64,000 nucleotides of DNA from Sphingobacteriales bacterium (GCA_027483645.1 JAIXUD010000011.1:62001-126000); one strand, 5' to 3'; counted from the first letter of the stretch, positions 1-8,779 are shown. Notes: generated by a model not told the origin, from the letters alone. Numbers and translations are program-made.

Positions 1-4
1 CCAA

Positions 5-113
5 GGACCATAGACGATAGACCATGGATGCTGCAAATTTAGACCACTGACGACAGACGACGGACCACGGTTACTGCAAATTGGACCACAGCCGGCGGAC
101 CACAGTTGCTTCA
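5..113. repeat. GACC-type intergenic repeat array, copy 1
   Basis: Low-complexity DNA built from short units such as GACCATAGACGATAGACC, GACCACGGTTACTGCAAATT and GGACCACAG. The same units recur at 2144-2175, 4287-4350, 23249-23277 and 23842-23922, always between genes. I see no coding potential in it. Confidence 0.8.
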
Positions 114-413
114 ATTAATAGATTCTGGGCTTTTAGGGGCTTCGGTTTCGGCACGTTTTAACCATACATCTGCCACATGGAACATACCGAAAAACAGCAC
201 CTGCACAATGTTAGTAGGGGTTGCTAGGTTAAGCTTCCTTCCCCAAATGATGAATATTACGGTAATAAAGAAATGCCCGCCCACCGTAAGTGGCAGCAAT
301 ATGCGCATGAGCTGCGCAAAGAAACTAGCGTCCCCGCTGGTCCACGCCCAAATGCCGGCTACCCAAACACTTGCCGTCAGGGCCTTACCGCCGTATATCA
401 TGGTTTGTAACAT
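111..413 (-). CDS. Small integral membrane protein (DUF1145-like?)
   Basis: A 100-residue protein with three predicted membrane segments (about residues 10-25, 34-57 and 66-82) and a short charged C-terminus. Length and layout resemble the DUF1145/YhhL family, but I cannot confirm membership. The start could be the ATG at 413 or the ATG at 401. A TAACTTTG -7 box at 418-425 on the same strand ends only 4 nt before the first ATG, so the mRNA would be leaderless for that start, or would have about 11 nt of leader for the second. The gene ends against the GACC repeat array. No function can be assigned. Confidence 0.6.
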   Translation of the reverse strand: MLQTMIYGGKALTASVWVAGIWAWTSGDASFFAQLMRILLPLTVGGHFFITVIFIIWGRKLNLATPTNIVQVLFFGMFHVADVWLKRAETEAPKSPESIN

Positions 414-417
414 ATTG

Positions 418-425
418 CAAAGTTA
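418..425 (-). promoter_or_regulatory. -7 promoter box of the small membrane protein gene
   Basis: Reads TAACTTTG on the minus strand and matches the Bacteroidota -7 consensus TAnnTTTG. No clear TTG -33 element is visible 17-23 bp upstream. Confidence 0.45.
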
Positions 426-625
426 GTGGTTTTTATGGTGAGCGATTAGGAAATAGCACGTAGGAATTGGAAGAATTATCCTGCTCCCAGTATCGAAAGG
501 TGCTGGATCGTTTTTGGGATAACACTTCCGTCTTGTAATCGCTTCAAAAAGTCCATCGCCTGTCTTCCAAAAAAACTTATCTTAGCAAAACCCTATTCCT
601 CAACCTAATTTGTTAAGACCCCCCT

Positions 626-2062
626 ATGAAAAAGCTATTTACCCTTACCCTTTGTTTGGCCTTGTATTGCGGCGCGTTCGCTCAGGGCGAAATTGTATCG
701 TACACCAAAACCAATACCCTTACCATTGCCGATTTGGATTCGGTATTGGCGAGCTTTGGCGCTCAGGGGCTACTTACCCCTGAATACGAACTAGATGTTT
801 ACAAAGTGCTGTACCGCACTCCTTATCGCACCCTTAACAACCTGGTAACTGTGAGTGGTGCTATGGTGGTGCCAAAAAATACCCAGTGCCCCGTGCCAAT
901 GGCTATGTATATGCATGGTACGGCGAGTGACCGCACGGGCGTGCCGTCTTATGGCTCACAGGAGATGAACATAGGGCTATTGTTTGGCATGTTGGGCAAC
1001 ATTGTTGTACTACCCGATTATCTAGGCTTGGGCGATAGCGATACCTCGGTTATCGTTCACCCATATATCCACGCCTTTTCTCAAGCCAACGACGGTATCA
1101 ACATGATTCGTGCTGGCAGGCACTTGGAAGATTCGATCGGTATTACCGATAACGGGCAGTTGTTCATTTTCGGTTATTCGCAAGGCGGTTTTGCCGCAGC
1201 GGCAACTTTGAGGGAGATTGAAACCAACTACCCTACCGAGTTCAACGTAACTGCCGTGGCCCCTATGAGCGGCGCATTCGACCTTACTGGTGCCCAAAAA
1301 GACCAAATTGGTTCGGATAGCGCGTATGCTACACCGGGCTATTTGCCATACATTATCCTCAGCTACCAATCTATCTACGGCAACCTGTATGATAGCATTC
1401 AGCAAGTGCTCAAATCGCCATACGACAGCACCATGCCTGCTTTGTTTTACAGCAAAAACTATGGCATCGGTTATATTAATACCCAAGCCACACCGGTGCC
1501 GAAGGCTATGGTACAAGATAGCACCATAGCCAACTTTGAGGCCGATAGCCTGCACCCGTTGCGCTTGGCATTAGCCGAAAGCCACCTGCTAGACTGGACA
1601 CCACAAGCGCCAGTAAAGCTATTCTATTGCAGCGAAGACGAGCAGGTAACCCCCCTAAACAGTACCAATGCCTTTGCCGCCTGGACGGCCAACGGCGCCC
1701 CGAATGTGCAAATACAAAACTTGGGCGCCTACGACCATACCGGTTGCGTGCAGTACGCCCTTATCAATGGTTTGGGCTACATCAATGGTTTTAGGACTGG
1801 CTGTGTGGGCATTACCGAAAAGGATGCGAATACCTTTGAGCTGTTCCCGAACCCAAGCACTGGCCTGGTAATACTGCAAACCAAAAAAGACGCAGCAGGC
1901 ACCGTAACCGTGCAAAACCTACTAGGCCAGCAAGTACACAGCAGCGCCTTGGCCATTAGCCAAAGCCACACGCTAGACCTAAGCAACCTGCAGCCGGGCA
2001 CCTACATAGTGCGCGTACAGCAAGGTGAGGTGTTGAGTACCAAGAAGTTGATTTTGAACTAA
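626..2062 (+). CDS. Secreted alpha/beta hydrolase with T9SS sorting domain
   Basis: A 478-residue protein with a signal peptide (residues 1-20, ending CGAFAQ), a catalytic domain of about residues 50-390 and a type IX secretion C-terminal domain from about residue 398 (ELFPNPSTG ... LQPGTYIVRV ... KLILN). The nucleophile elbow GYSQG places the catalytic serine near residue 185. Probable acid and base partners are in YCSEDEQVTP and AYDHTG. The size and fold resemble secretory lipases or prolyl-oligopeptidase-like esterases, so an ester or peptide substrate outside the cell is likely but not shown. The gene stands alone: a strong terminator follows at 2104. The T9SS tag implies export to the cell surface or medium. 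Confidence 0.88.
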   Translation: MKKLFTLTLCLALYCGAFAQGEIVSYTKTNTLTIADLDSVLASFGAQGLLTPEYELDVYKVLYRTPYRTLNNLVTVSGAMVVPKNTQCPVPMAMYMHGTASDRTGVPSYGSQEMNIGLLFGMLGNIVVLPDYLGLGDSDTSVIVHPYIHAFSQANDGINMIRAGRHLEDSIGITDNGQLFIFGYSQGGFAAAATLREIETNYPTEFNVTAVAPMSGAFDLTGAQKDQIGSDSAYATPGYLPYIILSYQSIYGNLYDSIQQVLKSPYDSTMPALFYSKNYGIGYINTQATPVPKAMVQDSTIANFEADSLHPLRLALAESHLLDWTPQAPVKLFYCSEDEQVTPLNSTNAFAAWTANGAPNVQIQNLGAYDHTGCVQYALINGLGYINGFRTGCVGITEKDANTFELFPNPSTGLVILQTKKDAAGTVTVQNLLGQQVHSSALAISQSHTLDLSNLQPGTYIVRVQQGEVLSTKKLILN

Positions 2063-2103
2063 ATTTAGACACAAGATACCAGACACAAGACACAAGATTT
2101 TTT

Positions 2104-2137
2104 GACGCAAGCCGCAATTGGCTTGCGTCTTTTTTTT
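2104..2137 (+). terminator. Rho-independent terminator after the secreted hydrolase
   Basis: Perfect 10-bp stem GACGCAAGCC / GGCTTGCGTC with a 6-nt loop, followed by eight T residues. It lies 41 bp after the stop codon. Confidence 0.9.
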
Positions 2138-2143
2138 GCAGCA

Positions 2144-2175
2144 GTCCATGGACCGTCGACCATGGACCATCGACT
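2144..2175. repeat. GACC-type intergenic repeat, copy 2
   Basis: Units GTCCATGGACC, GTCGACCATGGACC and ATCGAC immediately precede the -7 box of the E1 dehydrogenase gene. Same family as 5-113. Confidence 0.7.
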
Positions 2176-2181
2176 AATAAC

Positions 2182-2189
2182 TATCTTTG
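2182..2189 (+). promoter_or_regulatory. -7 promoter box of the E1 dehydrogenase gene
   Basis: TATCTTTG matches TAnnTTTG and lies 16 nt before the ATG. No TTG is present at the -33 position. The sequence there is the GACC repeat. Confidence 0.55.
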
Positions 2190-2205
2190 TACAAACCATA
2201 CTGCT

Positions 2206-4209
2206 ATGGGTAATGCCGATGCCATCAATACTATGAAGTTTGAGCGCCGCCAGCTCACCAATGAGCAATTGCGCCAACTATATACCGCAATACTAAAACC
2301 GCGCCGCATTGAAGAAAAGATGCTGATATTGCTGCGCCAGGGCAAGGTGAGCAAGTGGTTTAGCGGCATTGGGCAAGAAGGCATCTCCGTAGGCGTAACC
2401 CAAGCATTGGAACCCGATGAGTACATACTGCCGTTGCACCGCAACTTGGGGGTGTTTACCGGCCGTAATATGCCGCTGGGGCGTTTGTTTGCCCAGTGGC
2501 AGGGCAAGATGAGTGGTTTTAGTAAGGGCCGCGAGCGGTCGTTTCACTTTGGCAGCAACGAACACCATATTGTGGGTATGATATCGCACTTGGGTCCGCA
2601 GCTTTGCGTGGCCGAAGGCATTGCCCTGAGCAATGTACTCCAAAAACGAAAGAAAATATCCGTGGCCTTTACCGGCGATGGCGGCACCAGCGAGGGCGAC
2701 TTCCACGAGGCACTGAACGTGGCCGCCGTATGGAGCCTGCCCGTGATATTCATCATAGAGAATAACGGCTACGGCCTGAGCACACCAACCAATGAGCAGT
2801 ACAAAGCCGAGAGCCTGGTAAGCCGCGCCCAAGGCTACGGCATGAAGGGCAAGCGCATTGATGGCAACAACCTGCTGGAGGTGTACCATACCATTAACGA
2901 GATAGCACAAGACATTCGAGAAACGCCTGAGCCTTGGCTGATAGAGTGCATGACGTTCCGAATGCGGGGCCACGAAGAAGCCAGCGGCGTGAAGTATGTG
3001 CCCAAAGAGCTATTTGAACTATGGCAGGTAAAAGACCCAGTAGAAAATTTCCAAAATTGGCTGTTGGCTGAAGGTGTGATTGATGATGACTTTGTAACCA
3101 ATAGCCGCAAAGCCATTGATGAGGAGATAGAGGCTGGGCTAAAACATGCTTTTGATGAAGCAGAGGTGACCCCCAACACGGCCGAGGAGATTAAGGACGT
3201 ATATGCCCCCTACTCTACCGCACCTATAGTACCCGGCGATGCCAAACGCGAAATGCGCGTGGTGGATGCCGTGAGCGATGGCCTGCGAGAAGGCATGCGC
3301 CACCATGATAACTTGGTAATAATGGGGCAAGACGTGGCCGAATATGGCGGCGTGTTTAAGATAACCGATGGCTTTGTGGATGAGTTTGGCAAGCACCGCG
3401 TGCGCAACACGCCGCTGTGTGAGAGCGCCATATTGAGTGCTGGGCTGGGCATGAGCGTGGGCGGTATGAAATCGGTAATTGAGATGCAGTTTGCCGACTT
3501 TGTGACCTCGGGCTTTAATGCCATCGTAAACAACCTAGCCAAGAGCTATTGGCGCTGGGGCCAAAATGCCGACGTGGTGGTGCGTATGCCTACCGGCGCG
3601 GGTGTTGGCGCGGGGCCGTTCCACTCGCAGAGCAACGAGAGTTGGTTTGCCCACACACCAGGCCTGAAAGTGGTATTCCCCAGTAATCCTTATGATGCCA
3701 AAGGTTTGCTGCTTGCCTCCATCGACGACCCAAACCCGGTCATGTTCTTTGAGCACAAGGCCCTGTACCGCAGCCTAAGCGGCGAGGTGCCTGAAGGCTA
3801 CTATACCCTGCCGCTAGGCAAAGCCAACATCGTGCGCGAGGGCGAAGACCTTTCCATCATTACCTACGGCATGGGCGTACACTGGGCGCTGGATGCGCTG
3901 AAGGAATTCCCCGACATCAATGCCGAAATACTTGACCTGCGCACGCTATTGCCACTAGATTACGAAGCCATAGCCGCCACCGTAAAAAAGACCGGCAAAG
4001 TAATCGTGCTGTACGAAGACACCCTCACCGCCGGCATCGGCGCTGAAGTAGCCGCTTGGATAAGCGAGCACTGCTTCACCAGCCTCGATGCCCCCGTAAT
4101 GCGAGAGGCATCGTTGGATACGCCCGTACCTTTTGCCGTAGCGCTGGAACAAAATTTCCTGCCGAAGGAGCGGTTTAAGGTGAAGTTGAAGGAGTTGGCG
4201 GAATATTAG
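2206..4209 (+). CDS. Fused alpha/beta 2-oxoacid dehydrogenase E1 component
   Basis: A 667-residue thiamine-diphosphate enzyme that decarboxylates a 2-oxoacid and transfers the acyl group to the lipoyl domain of an E2 partner. Residues about 20-320 are the E1-alpha part, with the TPP/Mg motif GDGGTSEGD at 157-165 and ENNGYG at 185-190. Residues about 345-667 are the E1-beta (transketolase-like) part, with MGQDVAEYGG and the C-terminal domain. Separate alpha and beta subunits of about 330 residues each are usual; the fusion is common in Bacteroidota. Substrate could be branched-chain 2-oxoacids or pyruvate; the sequence alone does not decide. No E2 or E3 gene is adjacent. The start is the ATG at 2206; an alternative is the ATG at 2233 (MKFERRQ). 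Confidence 0.9.
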   Translation: MGNADAINTMKFERRQLTNEQLRQLYTAILKPRRIEEKMLILLRQGKVSKWFSGIGQEGISVGVTQALEPDEYILPLHRNLGVFTGRNMPLGRLFAQWQGKMSGFSKGRERSFHFGSNEHHIVGMISHLGPQLCVAEGIALSNVLQKRKKISVAFTGDGGTSEGDFHEALNVAAVWSLPVIFIIENNGYGLSTPTNEQYKAESLVSRAQGYGMKGKRIDGNNLLEVYHTINEIAQDIRETPEPWLIECMTFRMRGHEEASGVKYVPKELFELWQVKDPVENFQNWLLAEGVIDDDFVTNSRKAIDEEIEAGLKHAFDEAEVTPNTAEEIKDVYAPYSTAPIVPGDAKREMRVVDAVSDGLREGMRHHDNLVIMGQDVAEYGGVFKITDGFVDEFGKHRVRNTPLCESAILSAGLGMSVGGMKSVIEMQFADFVTSGFNAIVNNLAKSYWRWGQNADVVVRMPTGAGVGAGPFHSQSNESWFAHTPGLKVVFPSNPYDAKGLLLASIDDPNPVMFFEHKALYRSLSGEVPEGYYTLPLGKANIVREGEDLSIITYGMGVHWALDALKEFPDINAEILDLRTLLPLDYEAIAATVKKTGKVIVLYEDTLTAGIGAEVAAWISEHCFTSLDAPVMREASLDTPVPFAVALEQNFLPKERFKVKLKELAEY

Positions 4210-4213
4210 TGGC

Positions 4214-4268
4214 GAGGCACAGCCTCTTAACTTCAATGCTGCGGAAGTTCCACTTCCGCAGAGTGGGG
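4214..4268. repeat. 55-bp double-palindrome repeat, copy A
   Basis: Contains the palindromes GAGGCACAGCCTC and CTGCGGAAGT-TCC-ACTTCCGCAG, and ends AGTGGGG. An equally long copy lies in the opposite orientation at 15354-15408, with about five mismatches. It lies 5 bp after the E1 stop codon and may form transcript-end hairpins. Confidence 0.85.
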
Positions 4269-4286
4269 GTTGGCGGAGTGGTAGTT

Positions 4287-4350
4287 GGACGATAGACGAT
4301 GGACCATGGATGCTGCAATTTGGACTGCGGACCACAGACCACGGTTGCAA
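4287..4350. repeat. GACC-type intergenic repeat, copy 3
   Basis: Closely matches 5-113, with the shared units GACGATAGACGATGGACC, ATGGATGCTGCAATTTGGAC and GGACCACAGACCACGGTTGC. Confidence 0.75.
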
Positions 4351-4494
4351 AAGTACTTTCCCAGTTTGTCATTCCGAGTTTTTACGCGAGCAAACTTCCA
4401 GTGCCCATGTAAGGAGCTTGAATTACAGGTGCATCATTTTTTCAACAACTAATACCCCTAGGCCAAAACATTTAATTAACCCCACTTAGCGGTG

Positions 4495-5724
4495 CTACCA
4501 ACAAAAACCATCCCTCGACATTGTTTTGGGCACCGTTTTGTATTTAGTGCATTTGGTGCGGCTTATTGGCCTTATTGGCGAACCCACTTTATTGCTGCCA
4601 CTAATCACTAAGTCTACCTCATTACCCTGAACATCATAAGTTCTTTGGTAATGGATGATGTTGGCAGCAACTATTTTGTAGACAACGGGCTGGCCAGCAT
4701 TTGGGTTTTTTACAGGATCAAAATTGTATTCCTCGCGTTTGGTAATGTTTCCATGGCTATCATGCTCTTCGTACGTACTGTCACTGGTTAAACCAAAGTG
4801 GCTTCGATGCACTACTATGGTACCCCCATAATCAAGGTGGGTAATGAAAGTAGAATCCAACCGGGGCAACCATTTACAATCGTTACAATGCTCTTTTGCG
4901 GCAGGATCTTGGTAACTTTCCTCATCAAACATCCCCCAATTTGGAGAGGCCCATTTGTAAGATACTTCTATGCGCAGGTGTAGCGCAGTATCACTGTATT
5001 CATCGCCGGTAATGTACTTTTTGGGGAAGCGAAATCTATCGAAGTTCCGAATGTTTTTAATATTTGGATACCATTTCCCGTTTGCTGACTTGATGTAGGC
5101 AATTTCCTCAATATCCCCGTGGGTGGCCAACCGGCTATAATCATATGTTATGCTATCCTTGTAGGTAGTGTCCTCGCCATATAATATATACGCTATCTGC
5201 CCTTGGCTGTTGTATGTAAACAATATGTTTCTTCTTGATTGCCATTCGCGGGGATAATAATAGTTTATCTTATTCACCAGGTTTCCAGAGGAATTGTAGG
5301 TAAAGGTACTTTTGGCAAAGTCTTGCTCGCCAAAAGACCATTTTCCATTTTTCCACGTATAGTCTTGCTGTAAAATTTTGTTGCCATACTTATCCAGCTC
5401 CACTATTTTTCTATACCGATACGAGGGAGAATTATTCTTACTAATGCTATAATCTATATCTTCAGACCTTAACGAGCCTTTGCTGTACGTGGTTATCCGA
5501 TAAGATGAAGTGTCGCCCCTTTCGTTCAGCTTGGAGTGTTTTATTAAATATCCTCCCACGTTGTATTCTATGGATTCAGCAATGACAAATCGCCACCCTA
5601 AAGAATCGTCTTCACTCCAATCATAACTGGTACAATAACAAGGTACACTTACTTTCGGTACAGTTTGAGTGAATGCCGATAGCGCCAGTAAAGTGAATAG
5701 GACTAAACTAGTAGCTCTTTCCAT
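4495..5724 (-). CDS. Secreted hypothetical protein with YD-like repeats
   Basis: A 409-residue protein with an N-terminal signal peptide (LVLFTLLALSAFTQ, cleavage near residue 20). The body is rich in Tyr, Asn, Lys and Asp and contains irregular segments of the type YDKYGN, TYNSSGN, TYNSQGQIAY and HDSHGNITKREEY. These look like degenerate YD/RHS-type beta repeats, but I cannot prove the family. No sorting domain or lipobox is visible, so a periplasmic location is most likely. It lies alone between repeats; its -7 box may be at 5810-5817. Function unknown. Confidence 0.7.
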   Translation of the reverse strand: MERATSLVLFTLLALSAFTQTVPKVSVPCYCTSYDWSEDDSLGWRFVIAESIEYNVGGYLIKHSKLNERGDTSSYRITTYSKGSLRSEDIDYSISKNNSPSYRYRKIVELDKYGNKILQQDYTWKNGKWSFGEQDFAKSTFTYNSSGNLVNKINYYYPREWQSRRNILFTYNSQGQIAYILYGEDTTYKDSITYDYSRLATHGDIEEIAYIKSANGKWYPNIKNIRNFDRFRFPKKYITGDEYSDTALHLRIEVSYKWASPNWGMFDEESYQDPAAKEHCNDCKWLPRLDSTFITHLDYGGTIVVHRSHFGLTSDSTYEEHDSHGNITKREEYNFDPVKNPNAGQPVVYKIVAANIIHYQRTYDVQGNEVDLVISGSNKVGSPIRPISRTKCTKYKTVPKTMSRDGFCW

Positions 5725-6013
5725 GATGCCCTTTTATGATATTTATTAAAGCAGCAGGTATTTTATACCCGGCTGATAATACAACAAAAAATCTTCTTTC
5801 AAGAAGGTACAAAGATAGGGAAATACATACTGCACAGCATTTAAGCGACACAAAATTAACCCGAACCTGGTATCTCTATCCGCCCAGAGCGCTTCGCCTA
5901 TATTCACTCTCGTCCTCGTCTTTTTCGACGAGGATGCAGCGAACACAGCATCTCCAGACGCCAGTAATTAAACCACGCTAAGCATATAGCGATATAGGAT
6001 ATAAATGAAAGTC
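5725..6013. other. Gene-free gap with a short hairpin
   Basis: No gene found. A perfect 8-bp hairpin TCCTCGTC / GACGAGGA lies at 5913-5934 without a T-run. Confidence 0.5.
5810..5817 (-). promoter_or_regulatory. Candidate -7 box for the YD-like protein gene
   Basis: TATCTTTG on the minus strand, 85 bp upstream of the start codon at 5724. No convincing -33 element. Confidence 0.35.
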
Positions 6014-6163
6014 CTAACCAGAGGCAGCAGGTTTTTTATTCCTCCTACACCGCTCACTACAATATTTTACCTCATGCCATACCTTTTCCCATTTTTTGCG
6101 CCAAACAAACTCCAAGCCACAAGTAGCGCAGGTTTTGGTGGGTAGGTGAGGTTTTTTGTGCAT
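6014..6163 (-). CDS. DUF2256 zinc-ribbon protein, 49 residues
   Basis: A short gene with ATG at 6163 and TAG at 6014-6016. The protein has two cysteine pairs, TCATCG near residues 11-16 and YCSERCRR near 34-41, separated by a Trp- and Lys-rich stretch ([11 protein letters not shown]). This is the pattern of DUF2256, a family of about 50-residue putative zinc-binding proteins of unknown role, often seen near photolyase/cryptochrome genes in other bacteria. No such gene is present here. It stands alone, 150 bp from the 3' side of the hairpin gap and 458 bp from scpB. Confidence 0.85.
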   Translation of the reverse strand: MHKKPHLPTKTCATCGLEFVWRKKWEKVWHEVKYCSERCRRNKKPAASG

Positions 6164-6345
6164 AAATTATTGTAACAACCGTGCCATCTACTTTGTTGCT
6201 TGAAAGCATTCAGACTAATCACTTTAAATAATTTATTTATTATCACAAGTGCTAAAACATCCCGTTAAAGCATTACCATCATAATTCAAAATCTCAATTC
6301 TTAAAAGCGGTTTAAGGGTTTCCTGATACCACTAATATTATCAAC

Positions 6346-6379
6346 CGGCCTCTAGCGAAAAATGAGGGGCCGCTTTTTT
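6346..6379 (+). terminator. Orphan terminator-like hairpin
   Basis: Stem CGGCCTCT / GAGGGGCCG (about 8 bp with one G-T pair and an 11-nt loop), followed by CTTTTTT. No plus-strand gene lies just upstream, so it may end an unannotated transcript from the 6164-6345 region. Confidence 0.55.
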
Positions 6380-6406
6380 GTGGTAATTTGTCATTGTATT
6401 ATGTGG

Positions 6407-6585
6407 CCCTCGCCTAGCCTCTCCCCCGTTCGACAAAAGCTCAGGGCAGGCTCCAGGAGAGGGACTTTATACGCCTCGCCTTCGGCTCGTTTTATTGGTC
6501 TACATACAAAAAATTTGAGCACAGGCTTCTTGCCAGAGGCAAGGAGTCTCAAATCCCTCTCCCCCTGGGAGAGGTTAGGTGAGGG
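6407..6585. repeat. 179-bp inverted-repeat element
   Basis: Ends CCCTCGCCTAGCCTCTCCC and GGGAGAGGTTAGGTGAGGG form imperfect terminal inverted repeats. The interior contains CTCCAGGAGAGGGACTT and GCCTCGCCTTCGGC. A fragment of the interior recurs at 39872-39907. No transposase. Looks like a non-autonomous or REP-like element placed just upstream of the scpB promoter. Confidence 0.7.
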
Positions 6586-6604
6586 GAAATCGTACATTTA
6601 ACCG

Positions 6605-6612
6605 TATCTTTG
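6605..6612 (+). promoter_or_regulatory. -7 promoter box of scpB
   Basis: TATCTTTG lies 9 nt before the scpB ATG, so transcription would start within a few bases of the start codon. Confidence 0.55.
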
Positions 6613-6621
6613 CCCTTTGCA

Positions 6622-7206
6622 ATGAACCTGTTACGACAACATATAGAGGCGATTATATTCGCGGCGGAGCAACCGGTAGCGTTCAAGGAGATACACGAAT
6701 GCCTGCTCACTACCTTCGGGTGGGAAGTGGTAGAAGAGGATATACAAGCATCCATAGTAGACCTGAAAGAGCGCTACGATAGCGATGATTTCTCGTTTTA
6801 CCTTACTGAAAGCGGCGGTGGATATGTGTTTATGACCAAGCGAGACTACTACCCCGTAGTAGCGACTTTGCTGAACCAAAAGGCTAACAAAAAACTGAGC
6901 ACTGCCGCGCTAGAAACGTTGGCCATAATAGCTTACAAGCAGCCGATTACCAAAGGCGAGATAGAAGAAATACGCGGCGTAAGCTGCGACTATACCATCC
7001 AGAAACTGATGGAGAAAGACTTGGTAGCCGTGGCCGGGCGGGCCACAGGGCCAGGCAAACCGCTGCTGTACAAAACCAGCGGCACCTTTATGGACCACTT
7101 CGGCATTAACAGCGCCAAAGACCTGCCCAAACTTAAAGAAATAGAAACCCAGCAAGAAAATGCCATCGGAGAAACGTCCATCGAAACCGCGCACAGCGCG
7201 AACTAA
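6622..7206 (+). CDS. scpB: Segregation and condensation protein B
   Basis: A 194-residue kleisin-associated winged-helix protein that binds ScpA and the SMC ATPase and helps compact and separate replicated chromosomes. The family signature is clear: an N-terminal winged helix beginning LRQHIEAIIFAAEQPV, then LSTAALETLAIIAYKQPITKGEIEEIRGVSCDY in the second, and GRATGPGKPLLYKTS near residue 145. The ATG at 6622 is preferred over an in-frame TTG at 6610, which overlaps the promoter box. The coding end overlaps the pseudouridine synthase gene by 47 bp, so the two are co-transcribed. Its partner scpA lies about 16 kb away at 22452-23231 on the other strand. Confidence 0.95.
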   Translation: MNLLRQHIEAIIFAAEQPVAFKEIHECLLTTFGWEVVEEDIQASIVDLKERYDSDDFSFYLTESGGGYVFMTKRDYYPVVATLLNQKANKKLSTAALETLAIIAYKQPITKGEIEEIRGVSCDYTIQKLMEKDLVAVAGRATGPGKPLLYKTSGTFMDHFGINSAKDLPKLKEIETQQENAIGETSIETAHSAN

Positions 7207-8779
7207 CCAAGCCCCCGACGAGAGGTCGGCGAAGCCAACTAAGGCTGCTGGTAAACCTTATGCCCCTAAAACCGATCGCCCGGCTTCTGACGATTGGAGC
7301 AAGCCCAAGCCTATGCGCCGCGGTGCAGAGAGCTTCGGCAACAAGCCCCGCCCTGCATCGGGTGGCAAGCCTACAGGCAAATTCGGCGATGCACGCAAAC
7401 CTTACGGTAAACCCGATGGCCCTGCTGGTGATCGCCCCTTTGGCGACCGCCCGCCCCGTGCCCCAAAACCTAAACCGGTAGGCAAGCGTGAAAGCGGCTA
7501 CGGCAAAGAAGTAAAACGCGAATACGACCCTACCCGCAAACTATACGGCAAGCCCGATGGCCCGACTGGAGACCGCCCATATAGCGACAAACTAAGAGCT
7601 GGTGCTGGTGGCGATCGCCCTTATGACGATCGCCCACGTGGCGCAGCAGGCAAGCCGCCCAAGCGCGACGGTGCTGGCTACGGCAAAGAATACCGTGGCG
7701 CTACCAACAGCCCTAAAGGCAGGTTTAGCAAGAAAGAAGAAGGTGCTGGCGAACGCCGCCCTTACGATAAACCAAGAGGCCGCAGTGGTACTGGCGATAA
7801 CCCTTACCCACCACGCGAGAACAGCGGTGCTGGCGAACGCATACGCCGCAGCAGCGCCCCAAAGCGTGGCCCGAAAAGTAGGGACGAGCGCGACCCAAAC
7901 GAATTGAGCGACGGTGCAAAGTCTTTCGTGAAATTCATTAAAGAAAAACCACCCCGCGAAGAGCCATTACCAGAAAGGTTTGAGCACAAGCCATTGGCCC
8001 CACGAGTGGGTGGCAAAGGCCCTAAAAAACCCGCTGAACCAGAAACGCCCAAAAAGGCTAATGACGGCATCCGCCTGAACAAATACATGAGCAACGCCGG
8101 TATAGCTGCCCGCCGCAAGGCCGATGAGATTATTGCCGGTGGCCAAGTAACCATTAATGGCGAAGTGGTAAAGGAAATGGGCTACAAGGTAATGCCCAAC
8201 GACAAGGTGGTGTTTCAAGGCCGTACCATAGAGCCAATGCGCAACTTGGTGTACATCCTGTTGAACAAACCGAAAGACTTTGTAACCACTACCGACGACG
8301 AGAAAGGCCGCCGCACCGTAATGGAGCTGGTAGCCAGCGCCACCGAAGAGCGTATATACCCCGTGGGCCGCTTGGATAGGGCAACTACAGGCTTGCTGCT
8401 GTTTACCAACGATGGCGAATTGGCCCAGCGCCTTACCCACCCGAGCCACGGCGTTCGCAAGGTATATGCAGTAACGCTTGATAAGCCGCTGCATCCGCAA
8501 GATTTAACCGCCATTAAAAAAGGATTGACCTTGGAAGATGGCCTGGTGCAAGTGGATGATGTAGCCTATGGCAACGAAGCCGATAAGAAAGAAATAGGCG
8601 TGGAGATACACGTGGGCAAAAACCGCATTGTACGCCGCATATTTGAGCACCTAGGCTACGATGTAGTAAAGCTTGACCGCGTAATGTACGCAGGCCTCAC
8701 TAAAAAAGACCTGCCCCGTGGCCGCTGGAAACACTTGGACGAAAGGGAGATAATTATGCTGAAGCACTTTAAGGGGTAA
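7160..8779 (+). CDS. RluB/RsuA-family rRNA pseudouridine synthase with long basic N-terminus
   Basis: A 539-residue protein. Residues about 1-290 are low-complexity, basic and Gly/Pro/Arg/Lys-rich, with repeated units such as KPYGKPDGPAGDRPFGDRP, KLYGKPDGPTGDRP and GAGERRPYDKPRG. An S4 RNA-binding domain follows (about 296-345, IRLNKYMSNAGIAARRKAD), then the catalytic domain with the pseudouridine synthase motif VGRLDRATTGLLLFTNDG, where the Asp is the catalytic nucleophile. The core of about 245 residues is the usual RluB/RsuA size; the N-terminal extension is disordered-like and probably binds RNA. The gene starts inside scpB (47-bp overlap), a pair conserved in many bacteria. The exact uridine modified cannot be told from sequence. 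Confidence 0.92.
   Translation: MPSEKRPSKPRTARTNQAPDERSAKPTKAAGKPYAPKTDRPASDDWSKPKPMRRGAESFGNKPRPASGGKPTGKFGDARKPYGKPDGPAGDRPFGDRPPRAPKPKPVGKRESGYGKEVKREYDPTRKLYGKPDGPTGDRPYSDKLRAGAGGDRPYDDRPRGAAGKPPKRDGAGYGKEYRGATNSPKGRFSKKEEGAGERRPYDKPRGRSGTGDNPYPPRENSGAGERIRRSSAPKRGPKSRDERDPNELSDGAKSFVKFIKEKPPREEPLPERFEHKPLAPRVGGKGPKKPAEPETPKKANDGIRLNKYMSNAGIAARRKADEIIAGGQVTINGEVVKEMGYKVMPNDKVVFQGRTIEPMRNLVYILLNKPKDFVTTTDDEKGRRTVMELVASATEERIYPVGRLDRATTGLLLFTNDGELAQRLTHPSHGVRKVYAVTLDKPLHPQDLTAIKKGLTLEDGLVQVDDVAYGNEADKKEIGVEIHVGKNRIVRRIFEHLGYDVVKLDRVMYAGLTKKDLPRGRWKHLDEREIIMLKHFKG

Noticed and set aside
1022-1555. Antisense frame in the secreted hydrolase gene
   Set aside because: Shadow of the real T9SS hydrolase; no homology.
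5736-5981. Plus-strand frame of 81 residues
   Set aside because: Overlaps the presumed upstream region of the minus-strand gene and has no protein-like features.
7160-8030. Repeats in the pseudouridine synthase as a CRISPR array
   Set aside because: Units are in-frame coding repeats of variable length without regular spacers.
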